DNA of 64,000 nt from Saccharofermentans sp. (GCA_024403695.1 JAKSRI010000004.1:62001-126000), one strand, 5' to 3'. Shown: positions 30,484 to 39,430, numbered from the stretch's first letter. Numbers and translations: made by a program. The notes: generated from the letters alone by a model not told the origin.

Positions 30484-32853
30484 TTAGAGGAATAATCCAC
30501 CAATAATAGATACTAAGAATGCCACTAACCAGGCGAGCACGCACTGCCAGATAACGACGCTGACTGCCCAGCGCTTACCCATTTCGCGCTTGATTGACGC
30601 GATGGCTGCCACACATGGTGTGTAAAGCAGACTGAAAACGAGAAGTGTTAGTGCAGAGAGTGTAGTCAGAGATGAAGCTACGCCGCCGACGCCTGCAAAG
30701 AGAATTTCCATAGTGGAAACGACACTTTCCTTGGCAACGACACCTGTAATAAGTGATGTGCAGATACGCCAGTCACCAAGACCAAGTGGTCTAAATATAG
30801 GGACGAGGAGGCTCGCGATAAGAGCCATAATACTGTCACTGGAATCTGTTACCATCTGGAATCTGAGGTTAAAGCTCTGGAAGAACCATACTGCGATAGT
30901 TGCCAGAAGAATAATAGAGAAGGCCTTAGTAATAAAGTCTTTTGCCTTTTCCCACAAAAGCTGCATAACGTTACGAGCACCAGGGAGACGGTAGTTAGGA
31001 AGTTCCATTACGAAAGGAACCGCCTCGCCACGGAATAAGGTGTGCTTAAACAAAAGTGCCACCAGAATACCAACGATGATTCCGAGCAAATAAAGTCCAA
31101 CCATAATAAAGCCACCACGACCAGGGAAGAAGGCGTTAACAAAGAACGCATAAATAGGGAGCTTGGCAGTACAACTCATAAATGGTGTGAGAAGTATTGT
31201 CATGCGACGATCTCGGCGTGATGGGAGAATTCTTGTAGACATAACAGCTGGTACGGTGCATCCGAAACCAATAAGAAGTGGCACGATGGATCGACCAGAC
31301 AGACCAATTTTACGGAGCAGTTTATCCATAACAAAGGCGACACGGGCGATATAGCCGCTGTCTTCCAACATAGACAGGAAGAAGAATAGTGTAACGACGA
31401 TTGGCAGGAAGCTGAGAACTCCGCCAACACCTGTGAAAATACCATCAATAACAAGGCTCCTTATAGCGGGGTTAACTCCAGTATTAATCATAGCGGATTC
31501 TACAACGCCGGATATTAAGTTGATCAATTGTTCCAGAAGTCCCTGCAGGAATGCGCCAATCACATTGAAGGTAAGAACAAACACAGTCGCCATAATAAGA
31601 ATAAAGCAAGGGATTGCTGTGAATTTGCCAGTTAGAATCTTGTCTATCTTCTCGCTTCTTTTACGTTCATTGCTCTCATGAGGTTTTACTACAGTACGAT
31701 TGCAAAGTTTATTAATGAAGGTAAAGCGCATTTCAGCCATGGCCGCATTACGGTCAAGTCCTCGCTCGTTTTCCATTTGTACTACGATATGTTCCAGCAT
31801 GTCGCGCTCGTTCTCATCCAGATTAAGTTTCTCCAGGATGAGAGGGTCGCCTTCGATAGCCTTAGATGCTGCAAAACGTACAGGTAAATCAGCTCTCTCA
31901 GCATGATCTTCGATAAGGTGAATTACTGCGTGTACAGCACGGTGAATTGCACCGTTAAAATCGTTTTTATCGCAAAAATCCTGGCGAAGAGGCTTCTCTT
32001 GGTTCTGCGCAATATGAATAGCATGACGCACCAACTCATCAACACCCTCATTCTTGGCAGCTGAGATAGGTACTACTGGAACTCCGAGAAGTTCCTCCAT
32101 GCGGTTAATGTCAATGGAACCATGGTTGTTAGTTACCTCATCCATCATGTTAAGAGCGATAACCATAGGAATGTTCATTTCCAGAAGCTGCATAGTGAGG
32201 TACATGTTACGCTCAATATTAGTAGCATCTAGAATATTGATGATAGCCTTTGGATGAGACTCCAGAACAAAATTACGGGAAACAATTTCTTCGCTACTGT
32301 ATGGAGACATGGAATAAATACCAGGAAGGTCGGTCACACTTGTATTTGGGTAGTTACGGATAGGTCCATCTTTACGGTCTACTGTGACGCCAGGGAAGTT
32401 ACCCACGTGCTGATTAGAACCGGTTAACTGGTTGAAAAGTGTAGTTTTACCGCAGTTCTGGTTACCTACGAGTGCATATGTAAGAACTGTTCCTTCAGGA
32501 AGAGGATCGCCATCGCCCTCGCAGTGATATATACCATCCTCACCAAGTCCAGGGTGAGCGACTTTCCAGGAATTAACAGCACTCTTGTCGAAATTATCGT
32601 CATTAGCAGGTGCGGATTCCTGGGAGACGATAATCTTATCTACACCAATCTGCTCTGCCTCAGCAAGTCTTAAAGTGAGCTCATAGCCGTGAATCTTTAT
32701 TTCCATAGGATCACCCATAGGAGCAAATTTAACTATCTCAACATCAACGCCAGGGATAACACCCATATCGAGGAAATGCTGTCTGAGAGAACCTTCTCCG
32801 CCAACGTTTGTAATTACGGCTTTCTCGCCAATGGATAAGTCTTTTAAATTCAC
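30484..32853 (-). CDS. feoB: Ferrous iron transporter, FeoA-FeoB fusion
   Basis: Membrane GTPase-coupled Fe(II) importer. Residues 1-77 are an SH3-like FeoA domain (LSIGEKAVITNVGG, LRQHFLDMGVIPG); after a linker the G domain has G1 GNQNCGKTT (130-138), G3 DLPG (175-178) and G4 NMMD (235-238); the helical insertion follows, then about eight to ten membrane segments with the Gate motifs (for example FGCTVPAVMSTR and FMSCTAKLPIYAFF). Total 789 residues, as in other FeoA-FeoB fusions. The start is GTG at 32853, supported by GCGGAG 7 bases upstream on the minus strand and by FeoA's usual MNLKDL beginning. No FeoC is nearby. Confidence 0.95.
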   Translation of the reverse strand: MNLKDLSIGEKAVITNVGGEGSLRQHFLDMGVIPGVDVEIVKFAPMGDPMEIKIHGYELTLRLAEAEQIGVDKIIVSQESAPANDDNFDKSAVNSWKVAHPGLGEDGIYHCEGDGDPLPEGTVLTYALVGNQNCGKTTLFNQLTGSNQHVGNFPGVTVDRKDGPIRNYPNTSVTDLPGIYSMSPYSSEEIVSRNFVLESHPKAIINILDATNIERNMYLTMQLLEMNIPMVIALNMMDEVTNNHGSIDINRMEELLGVPVVPISAAKNEGVDELVRHAIHIAQNQEKPLRQDFCDKNDFNGAIHRAVHAVIHLIEDHAERADLPVRFAASKAIEGDPLILEKLNLDENERDMLEHIVVQMENERGLDRNAAMAEMRFTFINKLCNRTVVKPHESNERKRSEKIDKILTGKFTAIPCFILIMATVFVLTFNVIGAFLQGLLEQLINLISGVVESAMINTGVNPAIRSLVIDGIFTGVGGVLSFLPIVVTLFFFLSMLEDSGYIARVAFVMDKLLRKIGLSGRSIVPLLIGFGCTVPAVMSTRILPSRRDRRMTILLTPFMSCTAKLPIYAFFVNAFFPGRGGFIMVGLYLLGIIVGILVALLFKHTLFRGEAVPFVMELPNYRLPGARNVMQLLWEKAKDFITKAFSIILLATIAVWFFQSFNLRFQMVTDSSDSIMALIASLLVPIFRPLGLGDWRICTSLITGVVAKESVVSTMEILFAGVGGVASSLTTLSALTLLVFSLLYTPCVAAIASIKREMGKRWAVSVVIWQCVLAWLVAFLVSIIGGLFL

Positions 32854-32945
32854 ACTTAGTCTCCGCTAATTATATTGTCTTTATTATAGTAACAGACCGC
32901 TGGGCAATGCCATAGAATGATTATGAATTTTTTTGCACAATAAAA

Positions 32946-32954
32946 TGATATAAT
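32946..32954 (+). promoter_or_regulatory. Extended -10 promoter element
   Basis: TGATATAAT is an extended -10 about 80 bases before the hypothetical gene at 33034. No matching -35 is clear. Confidence 0.45.
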
Positions 32955-33033
32955 GATGTTTCTGGTGTGTGCAGTTAATTATATGGTATGTAAATTATTG
33001 TGTGCGCAGAGTTCCTGGGGAGGATTTTGGTAA

Positions 33034-33519
33034 GTGAAGAAGGTTTTTCGCATAGGAATAATTGTGATTGCGGCCATTTTGGTGGTTTATCTTGTTATGT
33101 GTGCTAGTTTTGTATCAAGAGTAAAGAGTTATACCAAGACTTCTTATGAGATGTATCCTTACGAGAAAACCAGTTTTGTTAGTGAGAGTGATTACAAGAA
33201 ATTATCACCATATATTCTCATTAATCGTACGGTCTTAGATGGTAATATGCCTATGAATTATTATGAAAACCACAATGATTCAGGTTATGTTCTAGCTGAG
33301 ACTAAGCAAGTTACATATAAGTGGACTGGAACGAGTTACGCATATTTTGATTTTTCTAAGGGCGGATTTGTAGTGGTAACCCCATTTGATTTTGAAGCAT
33401 ATTATGATAATGGATTCGGCTATGGTGAGGTATCTGGTCACTGTAATAGGCGAGTTACGATAAATATGAGCTATGGTATATGGAGAATTAGCGATATAGC
33501 GAGCGATTATGAGGTGTAA
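33034..33519 (+). CDS. Hypothetical membrane-anchored protein
   Basis: I do not recognise this 161-residue protein. It has a basic start MKKVFR, one hydrophobic segment (about 6-26, IGIIVIAAILVVYLVMCAS) that could be an anchor or uncleaved signal, and an outside domain rich in Tyr, Phe and Trp with strands such as VLAETKQVTYKW and YAYFDFSKGGFVVV. The GTG start at 33034 has GGAGG about 10 bases upstream. A possible small membrane protein follows at 33579. Function unknown. Confidence 0.65.
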   Translation: MKKVFRIGIIVIAAILVVYLVMCASFVSRVKSYTKTSYEMYPYEKTSFVSESDYKKLSPYILINRTVLDGNMPMNYYENHNDSGYVLAETKQVTYKWTGTSYAYFDFSKGGFVVVTPFDFEAYYDNGFGYGEVSGHCNRRVTINMSYGIWRISDIASDYEV

Positions 33520-33578
33520 TATAATTGTGGGGTGGAACCCAGGATATAAGGGAAGATATAGAAAGTGAGGTTAGTCCA

Positions 33579-33722
33579 ATGGTTATGAGATTGTTTTTTG
33601 GTATTAAATTCTGGCAAATTCTAATTGCTGTGATTGCTACTATAGTTGCTGGCGGTTGGGCTTTGGTAAAGTTCTTTGAGACAGTCGATCGAAGACTGGA
33701 TATGGCAAAGGAACATAATTGA
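33579..33722 (+). CDS. Possible small single-pass membrane protein
   Basis: A 47-residue frame, MVMRLFFGIKFWQILIAVIA onward, with one strong membrane helix (about 11-28) and an amphipathic, charged tail ending MAKEHN. GTGAGG lies 8 bases upstream of ATG 33579, and a strong terminator follows 9 bases after the stop, both favouring a real gene. A longer reading from a TTG at 33525 is possible. Function unknown. Confidence 0.5.
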   Translation: MVMRLFFGIKFWQILIAVIATIVAGGWALVKFFETVDRRLDMAKEHN

Positions 33723-33730
33723 TTTTTCTG

Positions 33731-33760
33731 ATCCACCCTCGCTGCAGGGTGGATTTTTAT
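33731..33760 (+). terminator. Strong terminator before the Nudix gene
   Basis: Perfect 9-bp stem ATCCACCCT (33731-33739) / AGGGTGGAT (33746-33754), 6-base loop, TTTTTATT. It ends only about 14 bases before the Nudix start codon. Confidence 0.9.
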
Positions 33761-33774
33761 TATGGGTAAATAGA

Positions 33775-34185
33775 ATGAACGAGATAAAGACTATAAGAGT
33801 TGTGGCTGCAGTAATTCGAAGCACTACACCAGAGGGCAAAAGTATTATTTTTGCGACCCAGAGAGGCTATGGTGCCATGAAGGGTGGATGGGAGTTTCCA
33901 GGAGGCAAGATAGAACCAGGGGAGGAGCCAGAGGCTGCCCTCGTGCGCGAAATCAAAGAGGAACTGGATACGGTGGTTTCCGTGGGTGATCTTATAGAAA
34001 CCATAGAATTTGATTATCCTGAGTTTCATCTGAGTATGGATTGTTTTTGGTGTGATGTTATAGAAGGCGAACTGATTCTTAAAGAACATAAGGATGCCCG
34101 ATGGTTAGGCAAAGAAGAGTTATGGGAGGTTGAATGGCTCCCTGCTGACATAACACTTATCGAGAGTTTATCTCAGTTACTTTAA
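33775..34185 (+). CDS. MutT-like Nudix hydrolase
   Basis: Nucleotide-sanitising pyrophosphohydrolase of 136 residues, of the MutT/NudG kind (8-oxo-dGTP or modified CTP). The Nudix box is GGKIEPGEEPEAALVREI plus KEELD (Gly44, Glu50, Arg58, Glu59, Glu62, Glu63); the usual Gly after EEL is Asp65. The start VVAAVIRS and WEFPGGK fit the MutT branch. ATG 33775 is chosen; the frame is open upstream to 33676 but that runs through a strong terminator. The ribosome site is poor (GGGTAAATAGA), and the start lies 14 bases after a terminator, so its promoter must lie upstream of or within the terminator region, an odd arrangement. Confidence 0.85.
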   Translation: MNEIKTIRVVAAVIRSTTPEGKSIIFATQRGYGAMKGGWEFPGGKIEPGEEPEAALVREIKEELDTVVSVGDLIETIEFDYPEFHLSMDCFWCDVIEGELILKEHKDARWLGKEELWEVEWLPADITLIESLSQLL

Positions 34186-34202
34186 TCTCTAGGAGGTAGC
34201 TT

Positions 34203-34562
34203 ATGGGTTGTCTAGGCAATATTATTTGGTTAATTATGGGTGGACTGGTTAGCAGCATTGGCTGGTTTATTAGTGGATGCCTGTGGTGTATAACAATCGT
34301 GGGAATTCCGATTGGAGTTCAGTGCTTCAAGTTTGCGAGACTGACACTGGCACCTTTTGGACGTAAGATAGTATTAGGAACAAGATTTGATAGTGTATTT
34401 CTTAATATTATCTGGGTGGTAGTTACAGGTGTTCCAAATGCGATAATTTGTGCTTTGTTTGGTGCGATTTTGTGTGCAACTATAGTTGGAATTCCATTTG
34501 GATTGCAGTTTTTTAAAATTGCTGAGCTGGCATTCCTGCCATTTGGTGCGAAAATTGAATAA
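34203..34562 (+). CDS. YccF-domain inner membrane protein
   Basis: A 119-residue membrane protein with an internal duplication: the pattern GCLWCITIVGIPIGVQCFKF then RLTLAPFGRKI in the first half recurs as GAILCATIVGIPFGLQFFKI and ELAFLPFGAKIE in the second. This is the YccF fold of two similar modules, each with two hydrophobic segments. A consensus TAGGAGGT precedes the ATG by 7 bases. It follows the Nudix gene by 17 bases, so the two are probably co-transcribed. Physiological role unknown. Confidence 0.9.
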   Translation: MGCLGNIIWLIMGGLVSSIGWFISGCLWCITIVGIPIGVQCFKFARLTLAPFGRKIVLGTRFDSVFLNIIWVVVTGVPNAIICALFGAILCATIVGIPFGLQFFKIAELAFLPFGAKIE

Positions 34563-34572
34563 TCCTGAAAAT

Positions 34573-34595
34573 CCCGTATTTACGGGCTTTTTTCT
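34573..34595 (+). terminator. Terminator of the yccF gene
   Basis: Short stem CCCGT (34573-34577) / ACGGG (34582-34586), 4-base loop, then CTTTTTTCTT. Confidence 0.7.
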
Positions 34596-34710
34596 TGTGT
34601 CAAAAACTTTGTACATCGGGAAATTATGATAAAATAGCCCATGTAAAACCCTTTTGATGGCAACGAAATGTCTTCGAGGTTAGAGTCTATGGCGTAAGGA
34701 GGTTGTACGA

Positions 34711-35286
34711 ATGGAACTTGGAAAAAGAATCAAATATTTTCGTAATGAGTTATCACTTTCACAGGATGTTCTTGCTGAGAAGGTATTCGTTTCCAGACAG
34801 ACAATATCTAATTGGGAAAATGATAAAAGTTATCCAGACGTTAATAGTCTTGTTCTTCTAAGTGAGATTTTTGGTACCTCCATAGATAATCTAATCAAAG
34901 GAGATGTAGAAAAAATGAGAGAAGAAATTAGAATTGAGGACAGAAATGATTTTACAAAGATGAGCAATATTTATGCTATTTTGCTTATCGCTTCCATTGT
35001 AGCATTTGTTCCGCTTTACAGATTCTTGGGATTAATTGGTATTGCTGTCTGGGGTTGTCTGTTTGTTATCACAATGATTTATGCCGTTAAGGTAGAGAAA
35101 TTTAAGAAGCAGCATAACATTCAGACATACAAAGAAATCACTGCATTTATGGATGGCAAGAGCCTTGATGAGATCGAGAAGGCTAGAGAAAGCGGCAAGC
35201 TTCCATATCAGAAGGTGCTCGCTGGAATTATGGCAGGTGTTATTACATTGGTAGTTTTACTGATTTTAGGATGGCTCCTGTTCTAA
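34711..35286 (+). CDS. XRE-family regulator with C-terminal membrane segments
   Basis: A 191-residue protein. Residues 1-60 are a Cro/CI-type helix-turn-helix (LSLSQDVLAEKVFVSRQTIS and the following NWENDKSYPD), followed by a linker and three hydrophobic segments (about 90-107, 110-127 and 168-190). Such XRE-membrane proteins are common in Lachnospiraceae and may sense envelope state or partner; no target is known here. AAGGAGG lies 9 bases upstream of the ATG. Upstream lies about 110 bases of leader with TTGTAC (34609-34614) and TAAAAT (34630-34635), a weakly spaced promoter. Confidence 0.85.
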   Translation: MELGKRIKYFRNELSLSQDVLAEKVFVSRQTISNWENDKSYPDVNSLVLLSEIFGTSIDNLIKGDVEKMREEIRIEDRNDFTKMSNIYAILLIASIVAFVPLYRFLGLIGIAVWGCLFVITMIYAVKVEKFKKQHNIQTYKEITAFMDGKSLDEIEKARESGKLPYQKVLAGIMAGVITLVVLLILGWLLF

Positions 35287-35365
35287 GGGCAGGAACTATA
35301 ATAAAAGCCCAATTATTATAAGAGTTATTAATATTCCTTACCGTAGTATTTAAAGGGTTAGATAA

Positions 35366-35662
35366 GGAAGTATCACTGTACGTGACGAAATGAACCGCCG
35401 CGTTTATAATAAGTGCACTGGCTGTCGTTACTGCATGCCTTGTCCTGCAGGTGTTAATATTCCGACTGTTTTCAGCATTTGGAATGAGTATGGCCAATAC
35501 AAAAATGCTGGTCACTCCAAGTGGCATTATGAGCATGATTTGACAGAGGAGGCACGTCCTGTGAGCTGTATCGAGTGCGGTGCCTGCGAAGACGCATGTC
35601 CACAGAAGATTAACATTCGTGTGGATTTGAAGGTAGCAGGTCAGGTTCTGGGAAATCTTTGA
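35366..35662 (+). pseudogene. C-terminal remnant of a 4Fe-4S aldo/keto reductase
   Basis: The open frame encodes the two-cluster tail typical of long (about 370-390 residue) bacterial aldo/keto reductases: VRDEMNRRVYNKCTGC, CRYCMPCPAGVNIPTVF, then SCIECGACEDACPQKINIR. Family-like residues (ITVRDE) continue upstream of the only ATG (35390) up to a TAA at 35363-35365, there is no ribosome site at that ATG, and the TIM-barrel domain is absent. I read it as the relic of a gene whose 5' three quarters were deleted. A newly made 90-residue ferredoxin-like protein from ATG 35390 is the alternative. Confidence 0.65.
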
Positions 35663-35672
35663 TCTTGTAAAT

Positions 35673-37310
35673 ATGGTAGAACTAAAGGAAACGAGAAAAA
35701 GTAAAACTGTTTTCTGGTGTGTCACTGGACTTTTTATGTTAGTGGCTCTGGTGTTAAGAGTTATATGCTGTTTTTGGGGTTATCCTCTAGTTCTTCATCC
35801 AGATGAGAGAGCTATAGTAGATTCAACTATAGATATGCTCAGAAGGCATTCATGGAAAGCTTTAATTTATGACAGACCGGATCATTTTGAGATTAAATGT
35901 AATTCTTTGCTTTTTACGCTCTTTTCCTGGGCAAAGTACAAGATGCCTGCTTATGAGGCCTTCGAAGAGCATAGAGCGGCTTTTCATGTTATAGCTCGTT
36001 TTTATACTGTTGTTTTTGGAGTTTTGCTTGTTCCATTAATTGGTTTGTTTACAGGTAAACTTGCCGATAGATATTCATATAAAGTAAAAAGATTGGCACA
36101 ATATGCCGCTATGTTCTGGGTAACGTTTACGCCGGTTTTTATTCAGCATTCTGCATATGCTACTCCAGATATTGTTTTGACATTTTTTGTTTTGTTATTC
36201 GCGTACTTTATGCACGAATATATTGTGAGTGACCGCACGAGATACATTTATCTTAGTGCGGTACTTATTGGTGTAGGAATCACCATAAAGTATCCTGCGG
36301 CAATAATTGCGCTTGTTCTGGCAGCAACTGTTATTTATAAATCCATTTCCAATCGTAGATATCTAGATATATTGAAGTATGGATTAATTAGTATTTTGCT
36401 CGTGCTTGTTACGATGTTTGTAATTGCACCTAACCTTTTTACTGATTTTGAGATGGTGGTTATTAATTTTAAGGAAGAGGCCAGAACAGCACACCTAGGA
36501 GCTGATGGACTGGGTTTTTGGGGTAATCTTAAGTATTATGTCGTGACAATTAACGATAACATGGGAAATATTTCTATTGTTCCATTTATTATCGGACTGG
36601 TGAGTCTGGGTGTTCATAGATGCAAAAAGAATCTCTCTTTGATAATTGCTCCTGTTTACTGGATATGTATGAGTGTACTATCTCTTCACTGGGTAAGATG
36701 GGGCATCCCTATGTATATTTTCTTCATTATTGTTATGGCGCTTGGTTTAGCATTTACGGTGGAGTCAGTTTATAAGTATCTTGCTGATAAAAATGTGCTG
36801 AAATTCGTGGCGCTTGTCATTATTGTGTTGTTCTTTGGATTAATTGCTTTCAATAATGTTCTTACAAGTATTACACTTACAAAGTACCTTCATACCAAGG
36901 ATATGAAGGTTTATACCCTCGATGTTTGCGCAGAAAAGGGAATTACTAATGAGAATACCATTAGTGAGGGTTATACAACTTTTGATCCATCAGGATTTGT
37001 TCATGCAGACACATTCTTTGATTATGATGGAAATACTGTAAGTGTGAAGCCCGAGTTAAGCTATAAAAAATATCTCATCATATCTACAGCTATATCCTAT
37101 AGATACGAGAGTGAACCAGATAAATATCCAATGCAGGTTAAGTTTTATCGGTTACTGGATACTACATATGATAAGATTTACGAACTTAGACCGGAGAATT
37201 ATAGTATTCAAGGTAATATAATTAAGAATATTCCGAATTCATGGAATTATCTGACAAGTAATTATGAAGTGGCAGGAAGCCCTGTAAAATTCTATGCCCT
37301 TCATCCATAA
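35673..37310 (+). CDS. GT-C family membrane glycosyltransferase (GT39/PMT-like)
   Basis: A 545-residue membrane protein with about 11-12 hydrophobic segments and a soluble C-terminal part (about 410-545). After the first helix comes YPLVLHPDERAIVDSTIDML, with Asp44-Glu45 as the catalytic acidic pair of the dolichyl-phosphate-mannose/ArnT group, and later YATPDIVLTFF and VGVGITIKYPA-type loops typical of this family. It should transfer a sugar from a polyprenyl-phosphate donor to an outside acceptor; donor and acceptor unknown. The start follows the aldo/keto remnant by 10 bases with a weak ribosome site. The DUF1653 and PepD genes follow at 20 and 12 bases. Confidence 0.82.
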   Translation: MVELKETRKSKTVFWCVTGLFMLVALVLRVICCFWGYPLVLHPDERAIVDSTIDMLRRHSWKALIYDRPDHFEIKCNSLLFTLFSWAKYKMPAYEAFEEHRAAFHVIARFYTVVFGVLLVPLIGLFTGKLADRYSYKVKRLAQYAAMFWVTFTPVFIQHSAYATPDIVLTFFVLLFAYFMHEYIVSDRTRYIYLSAVLIGVGITIKYPAAIIALVLAATVIYKSISNRRYLDILKYGLISILLVLVTMFVIAPNLFTDFEMVVINFKEEARTAHLGADGLGFWGNLKYYVVTINDNMGNISIVPFIIGLVSLGVHRCKKNLSLIIAPVYWICMSVLSLHWVRWGIPMYIFFIIVMALGLAFTVESVYKYLADKNVLKFVALVIIVLFFGLIAFNNVLTSITLTKYLHTKDMKVYTLDVCAEKGITNENTISEGYTTFDPSGFVHADTFFDYDGNTVSVKPELSYKKYLIISTAISYRYESEPDKYPMQVKFYRLLDTTYDKIYELRPENYSIQGNIIKNIPNSWNYLTSNYEVAGSPVKFYALHP

Positions 37311-37330
37311 CGTTATGAGGAAGGTGCTTT

Positions 37331-37585
37331 ATGCGTGAGTTTAAACCTAATCAGATAGTAAGACATTTTAAGCGTGAATTAGTTGATCCAACTTCTATGG
37401 ATTATCTCTATAGAATCGTTGATATTGCTATTCATTCTGAGAGCAAAGAGAAATACATGGTATACCAGGGCCTTTATGGTAACTGTGAGACTTATATCAG
37501 ACCATTAGATATGTTTATGTCTGAGGTGGATCATGAGAAGTACCCAGATATTAAACAGAAATATAGATTTGAGATTAATTCTTAA
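37331..37585 (+). CDS. DUF1653 protein
   Basis: Small 84-residue cytoplasmic protein with the DUF1653 pattern: VRHFKRE, YLYRIVDIAIHSESKEKYMV, YQGLYG, YIRPLDMFMSEVD. The family has an SH3-like barrel of unknown function. The ATG has GAGGAAGG about 9 bases upstream. It lies between the GT-C gene and pepD, probably in one transcript. Confidence 0.9.
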   Translation: MREFKPNQIVRHFKRELVDPTSMDYLYRIVDIAIHSESKEKYMVYQGLYGNCETYIRPLDMFMSEVDHEKYPDIKQKYRFEINS

Positions 37586-37597
37586 GAGGTAATTAGT

Positions 37598-39064
37598 ATG
37601 GGTGTTTTATCCGATCTTCAGCCAGCGTTGGTCTGGAAATATTTTGAGCAGATTTGTGCGATTCCACACGGTTCTGGAAATGAACAGGCAATCAGTAACT
37701 ACATTGTCGATTTTGCTAGAACAAAGGGACTTAAGTACGTTCAGGATAAGGTGAACAATGTGATTATTTGGGCTCCTGGTACTGGTGATAAGCAGGAACA
37801 CGCCCCTGTTATTTTGCAAGGTCATATGGATATGGTGGCACAAAAACTTCCTGACTGTGACATCAACATGGAGACAGACGGACTGAGACTTAAGCTTGGA
37901 GAAGATATTGTTTATGCTGAGGGGACAACTCTTGGCGGTGATGATGGTGTCGCAGTGGCCTATATGATGGCTATTCTCGATGACGTAGCATCCGGTAATC
38001 CTTCCATTATCCATCCACCTTTGGAGTGTGTATTCACGGTTGATGAAGAGTGTGGTATGACTGGTGCATCCTCTCTGGATATGACTCTTCTTAAGGGTCG
38101 CACTATGGTTAATCTTGATTCTGAAGATGAGGGATATCTTCTCGTATCCTGTGCAGGTGGTGTTGGAACATTAGTTACTGTTCCATTTGAGCGTGTTGAG
38201 AGTGATTATGTCGCTGGTTTGAAGTCTGCGAAGGTTGTTATTTCGGGTCTTACTGGCGGACATTCTGGGTGTGAGATTCACAGAGGACGAGCTAATGCCG
38301 ATGTGCTTATGGGTCGTGTTCTTGAAGAGTTAGTGGATATTGATTACAAAGCGTTACTTTATAGTGTCAATGGTGGTGATAAGGATAATGTAATTCCATC
38401 CCGTTCGGAGGCAGTTATTGCCACAGAAAATCTCAAGGAGTTTACGGAGACGGTTAGTGATTTGCGTGTTGCTTTCGCACAGGAGTTTAAGGACACAGAC
38501 CCTGGGCTTAAGATGGAAGTAATCCCTTGTGATGTTGACGTTAATCCTATGGACTATGAGAGCCGAGACAAGATTATTGCCGCACTTAATACTATTCCTA
38601 ATGGTGTTCAGAAGATGAGCCCTGATATTGAGGATCTTCCAGAGACTTCACTTAATCTTGGTGTTATGGTGACAGATGATACAGAGGTGCGTCTGACATA
38701 TCTTGTGAGAAGTAACGTGGACGCGAGCAAGGATGAGCTTAAGGCGAGAATCGAGGCCATTGCAGGCGAAATTGGTGCGGGCTTCAGTTTTAGCGGCGAT
38801 TATCCAGGATGGGCTTATCGTAAAGACTCTGCGCTCAGAGACATTATGTTCCAGACTTTTGTGGATATGTATGGTCGTGAGCCAGTGGTTCAGGCTATTC
38901 ATGCGGGTGTAGAGTGTGGAATGTTTGCGCAGGCAATTGATGATTTTGATGCGGTAAGTATTGGTCCTGACATGATGGATATCCATACACCAGGGGAGCG
39001 ACTTTATGTGGAGTCAACGAAACGTGTGTGGGAGTACTTGCTGGAAGTTCTCGCGAGACTATAA
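37598..39064 (+). CDS. pepD: Aminoacyl-histidine dipeptidase (peptidase D), M20 family
   Basis: Cytoplasmic zinc dipeptidase that hydrolyses Xaa-His and other dipeptides. M20C motifs in order: HGSGNEQAISNY, first zinc ligand in QGHMDMVAQK, bridging Asp in TTLGGDDGVAVAYM, catalytic Glu-Glu in FTVDEECGMTGA, later ligand in VNLDSEDEGYL, the dimer-domain GGHSGCEIHRGR and the final His in DIHTPGERLYVES. At 488 residues it matches the family. AAGAGGT precedes the ATG. The 78-residue gene at 39094 follows after 29 bases. Confidence 0.94.
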   Translation: MGVLSDLQPALVWKYFEQICAIPHGSGNEQAISNYIVDFARTKGLKYVQDKVNNVIIWAPGTGDKQEHAPVILQGHMDMVAQKLPDCDINMETDGLRLKLGEDIVYAEGTTLGGDDGVAVAYMMAILDDVASGNPSIIHPPLECVFTVDEECGMTGASSLDMTLLKGRTMVNLDSEDEGYLLVSCAGGVGTLVTVPFERVESDYVAGLKSAKVVISGLTGGHSGCEIHRGRANADVLMGRVLEELVDIDYKALLYSVNGGDKDNVIPSRSEAVIATENLKEFTETVSDLRVAFAQEFKDTDPGLKMEVIPCDVDVNPMDYESRDKIIAALNTIPNGVQKMSPDIEDLPETSLNLGVMVTDDTEVRLTYLVRSNVDASKDELKARIEAIAGEIGAGFSFSGDYPGWAYRKDSALRDIMFQTFVDMYGREPVVQAIHAGVECGMFAQAIDDFDAVSIGPDMMDIHTPGERLYVESTKRVWEYLLEVLARL

Positions 39065-39093
39065 TAAGGGGAGCGAATACGGAGGTTTTGATT

Positions 39094-39330
39094 ATGGCTG
39101 ATAAATATTTGATTAAAGACACAACAAAGAGTGAGAGAATCGAGCTTATAAAGAAGTGGGAAGAGGATGCTTCCTGTGAGTCCAGCGGCATTGATCTCTG
39201 GGAATACTTTAGAGACTATATTGATGGCAAGAAGGAAATTTCTCAGATTAATCTCGAGTACAATGCTTCTTATTTATCAGAGTTTCCAGAGGATGATTAC
39301 ACTCCTCGTGGCGGCTCATGCATGTATTAA
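39094..39330 (+). CDS. Conserved small protein of Lachnospiraceae type
   Basis: A 78-residue soluble protein, starting MADKYLIKDTTKSERIELIK and containing DLWEYFRDYIDGKKEI and SQINLEYNASY. I recall this LIKDTTKxER...YIDGKKEIxxIN pattern in uncharacterised clostridial proteins; no function is known. GGAGG (39080-39084) is 9 bases before the chosen ATG 39094, which rules out the longer frame from 39028 that runs back into pepD. Confidence 0.75.
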   Translation: MADKYLIKDTTKSERIELIKKWEEDASCESSGIDLWEYFRDYIDGKKEISQINLEYNASYLSEFPEDDYTPRGGSCMY

Positions 39331-39374
39331 TTAATAAGTTATTTACTGAAATAAATTTATAATTGAGATAAAAT

Positions 39375-39412
39375 AACCTTTGTACCCTGTTAAAGGGGGG
39401 CAAAGGTTTTTT
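39375..39412 (+). terminator. Terminator-like hairpin just ahead of the large repeat protein
   Basis: AACCTTTG (39375-39382) and CAAAGGTT (39401-39408) pair perfectly, with inner CCC/GGG pairs possible in the loop, followed by TTTTTTATTTT. A TATAAT (39358-39363) lies just upstream, so it is either the end of the pepD transcript or a leader attenuator for the next gene, whose GAGGGAG ribosome site follows directly. Confidence 0.7.
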
Positions 39413-39430
39413 ATTTTGAGGGAGACTTTT

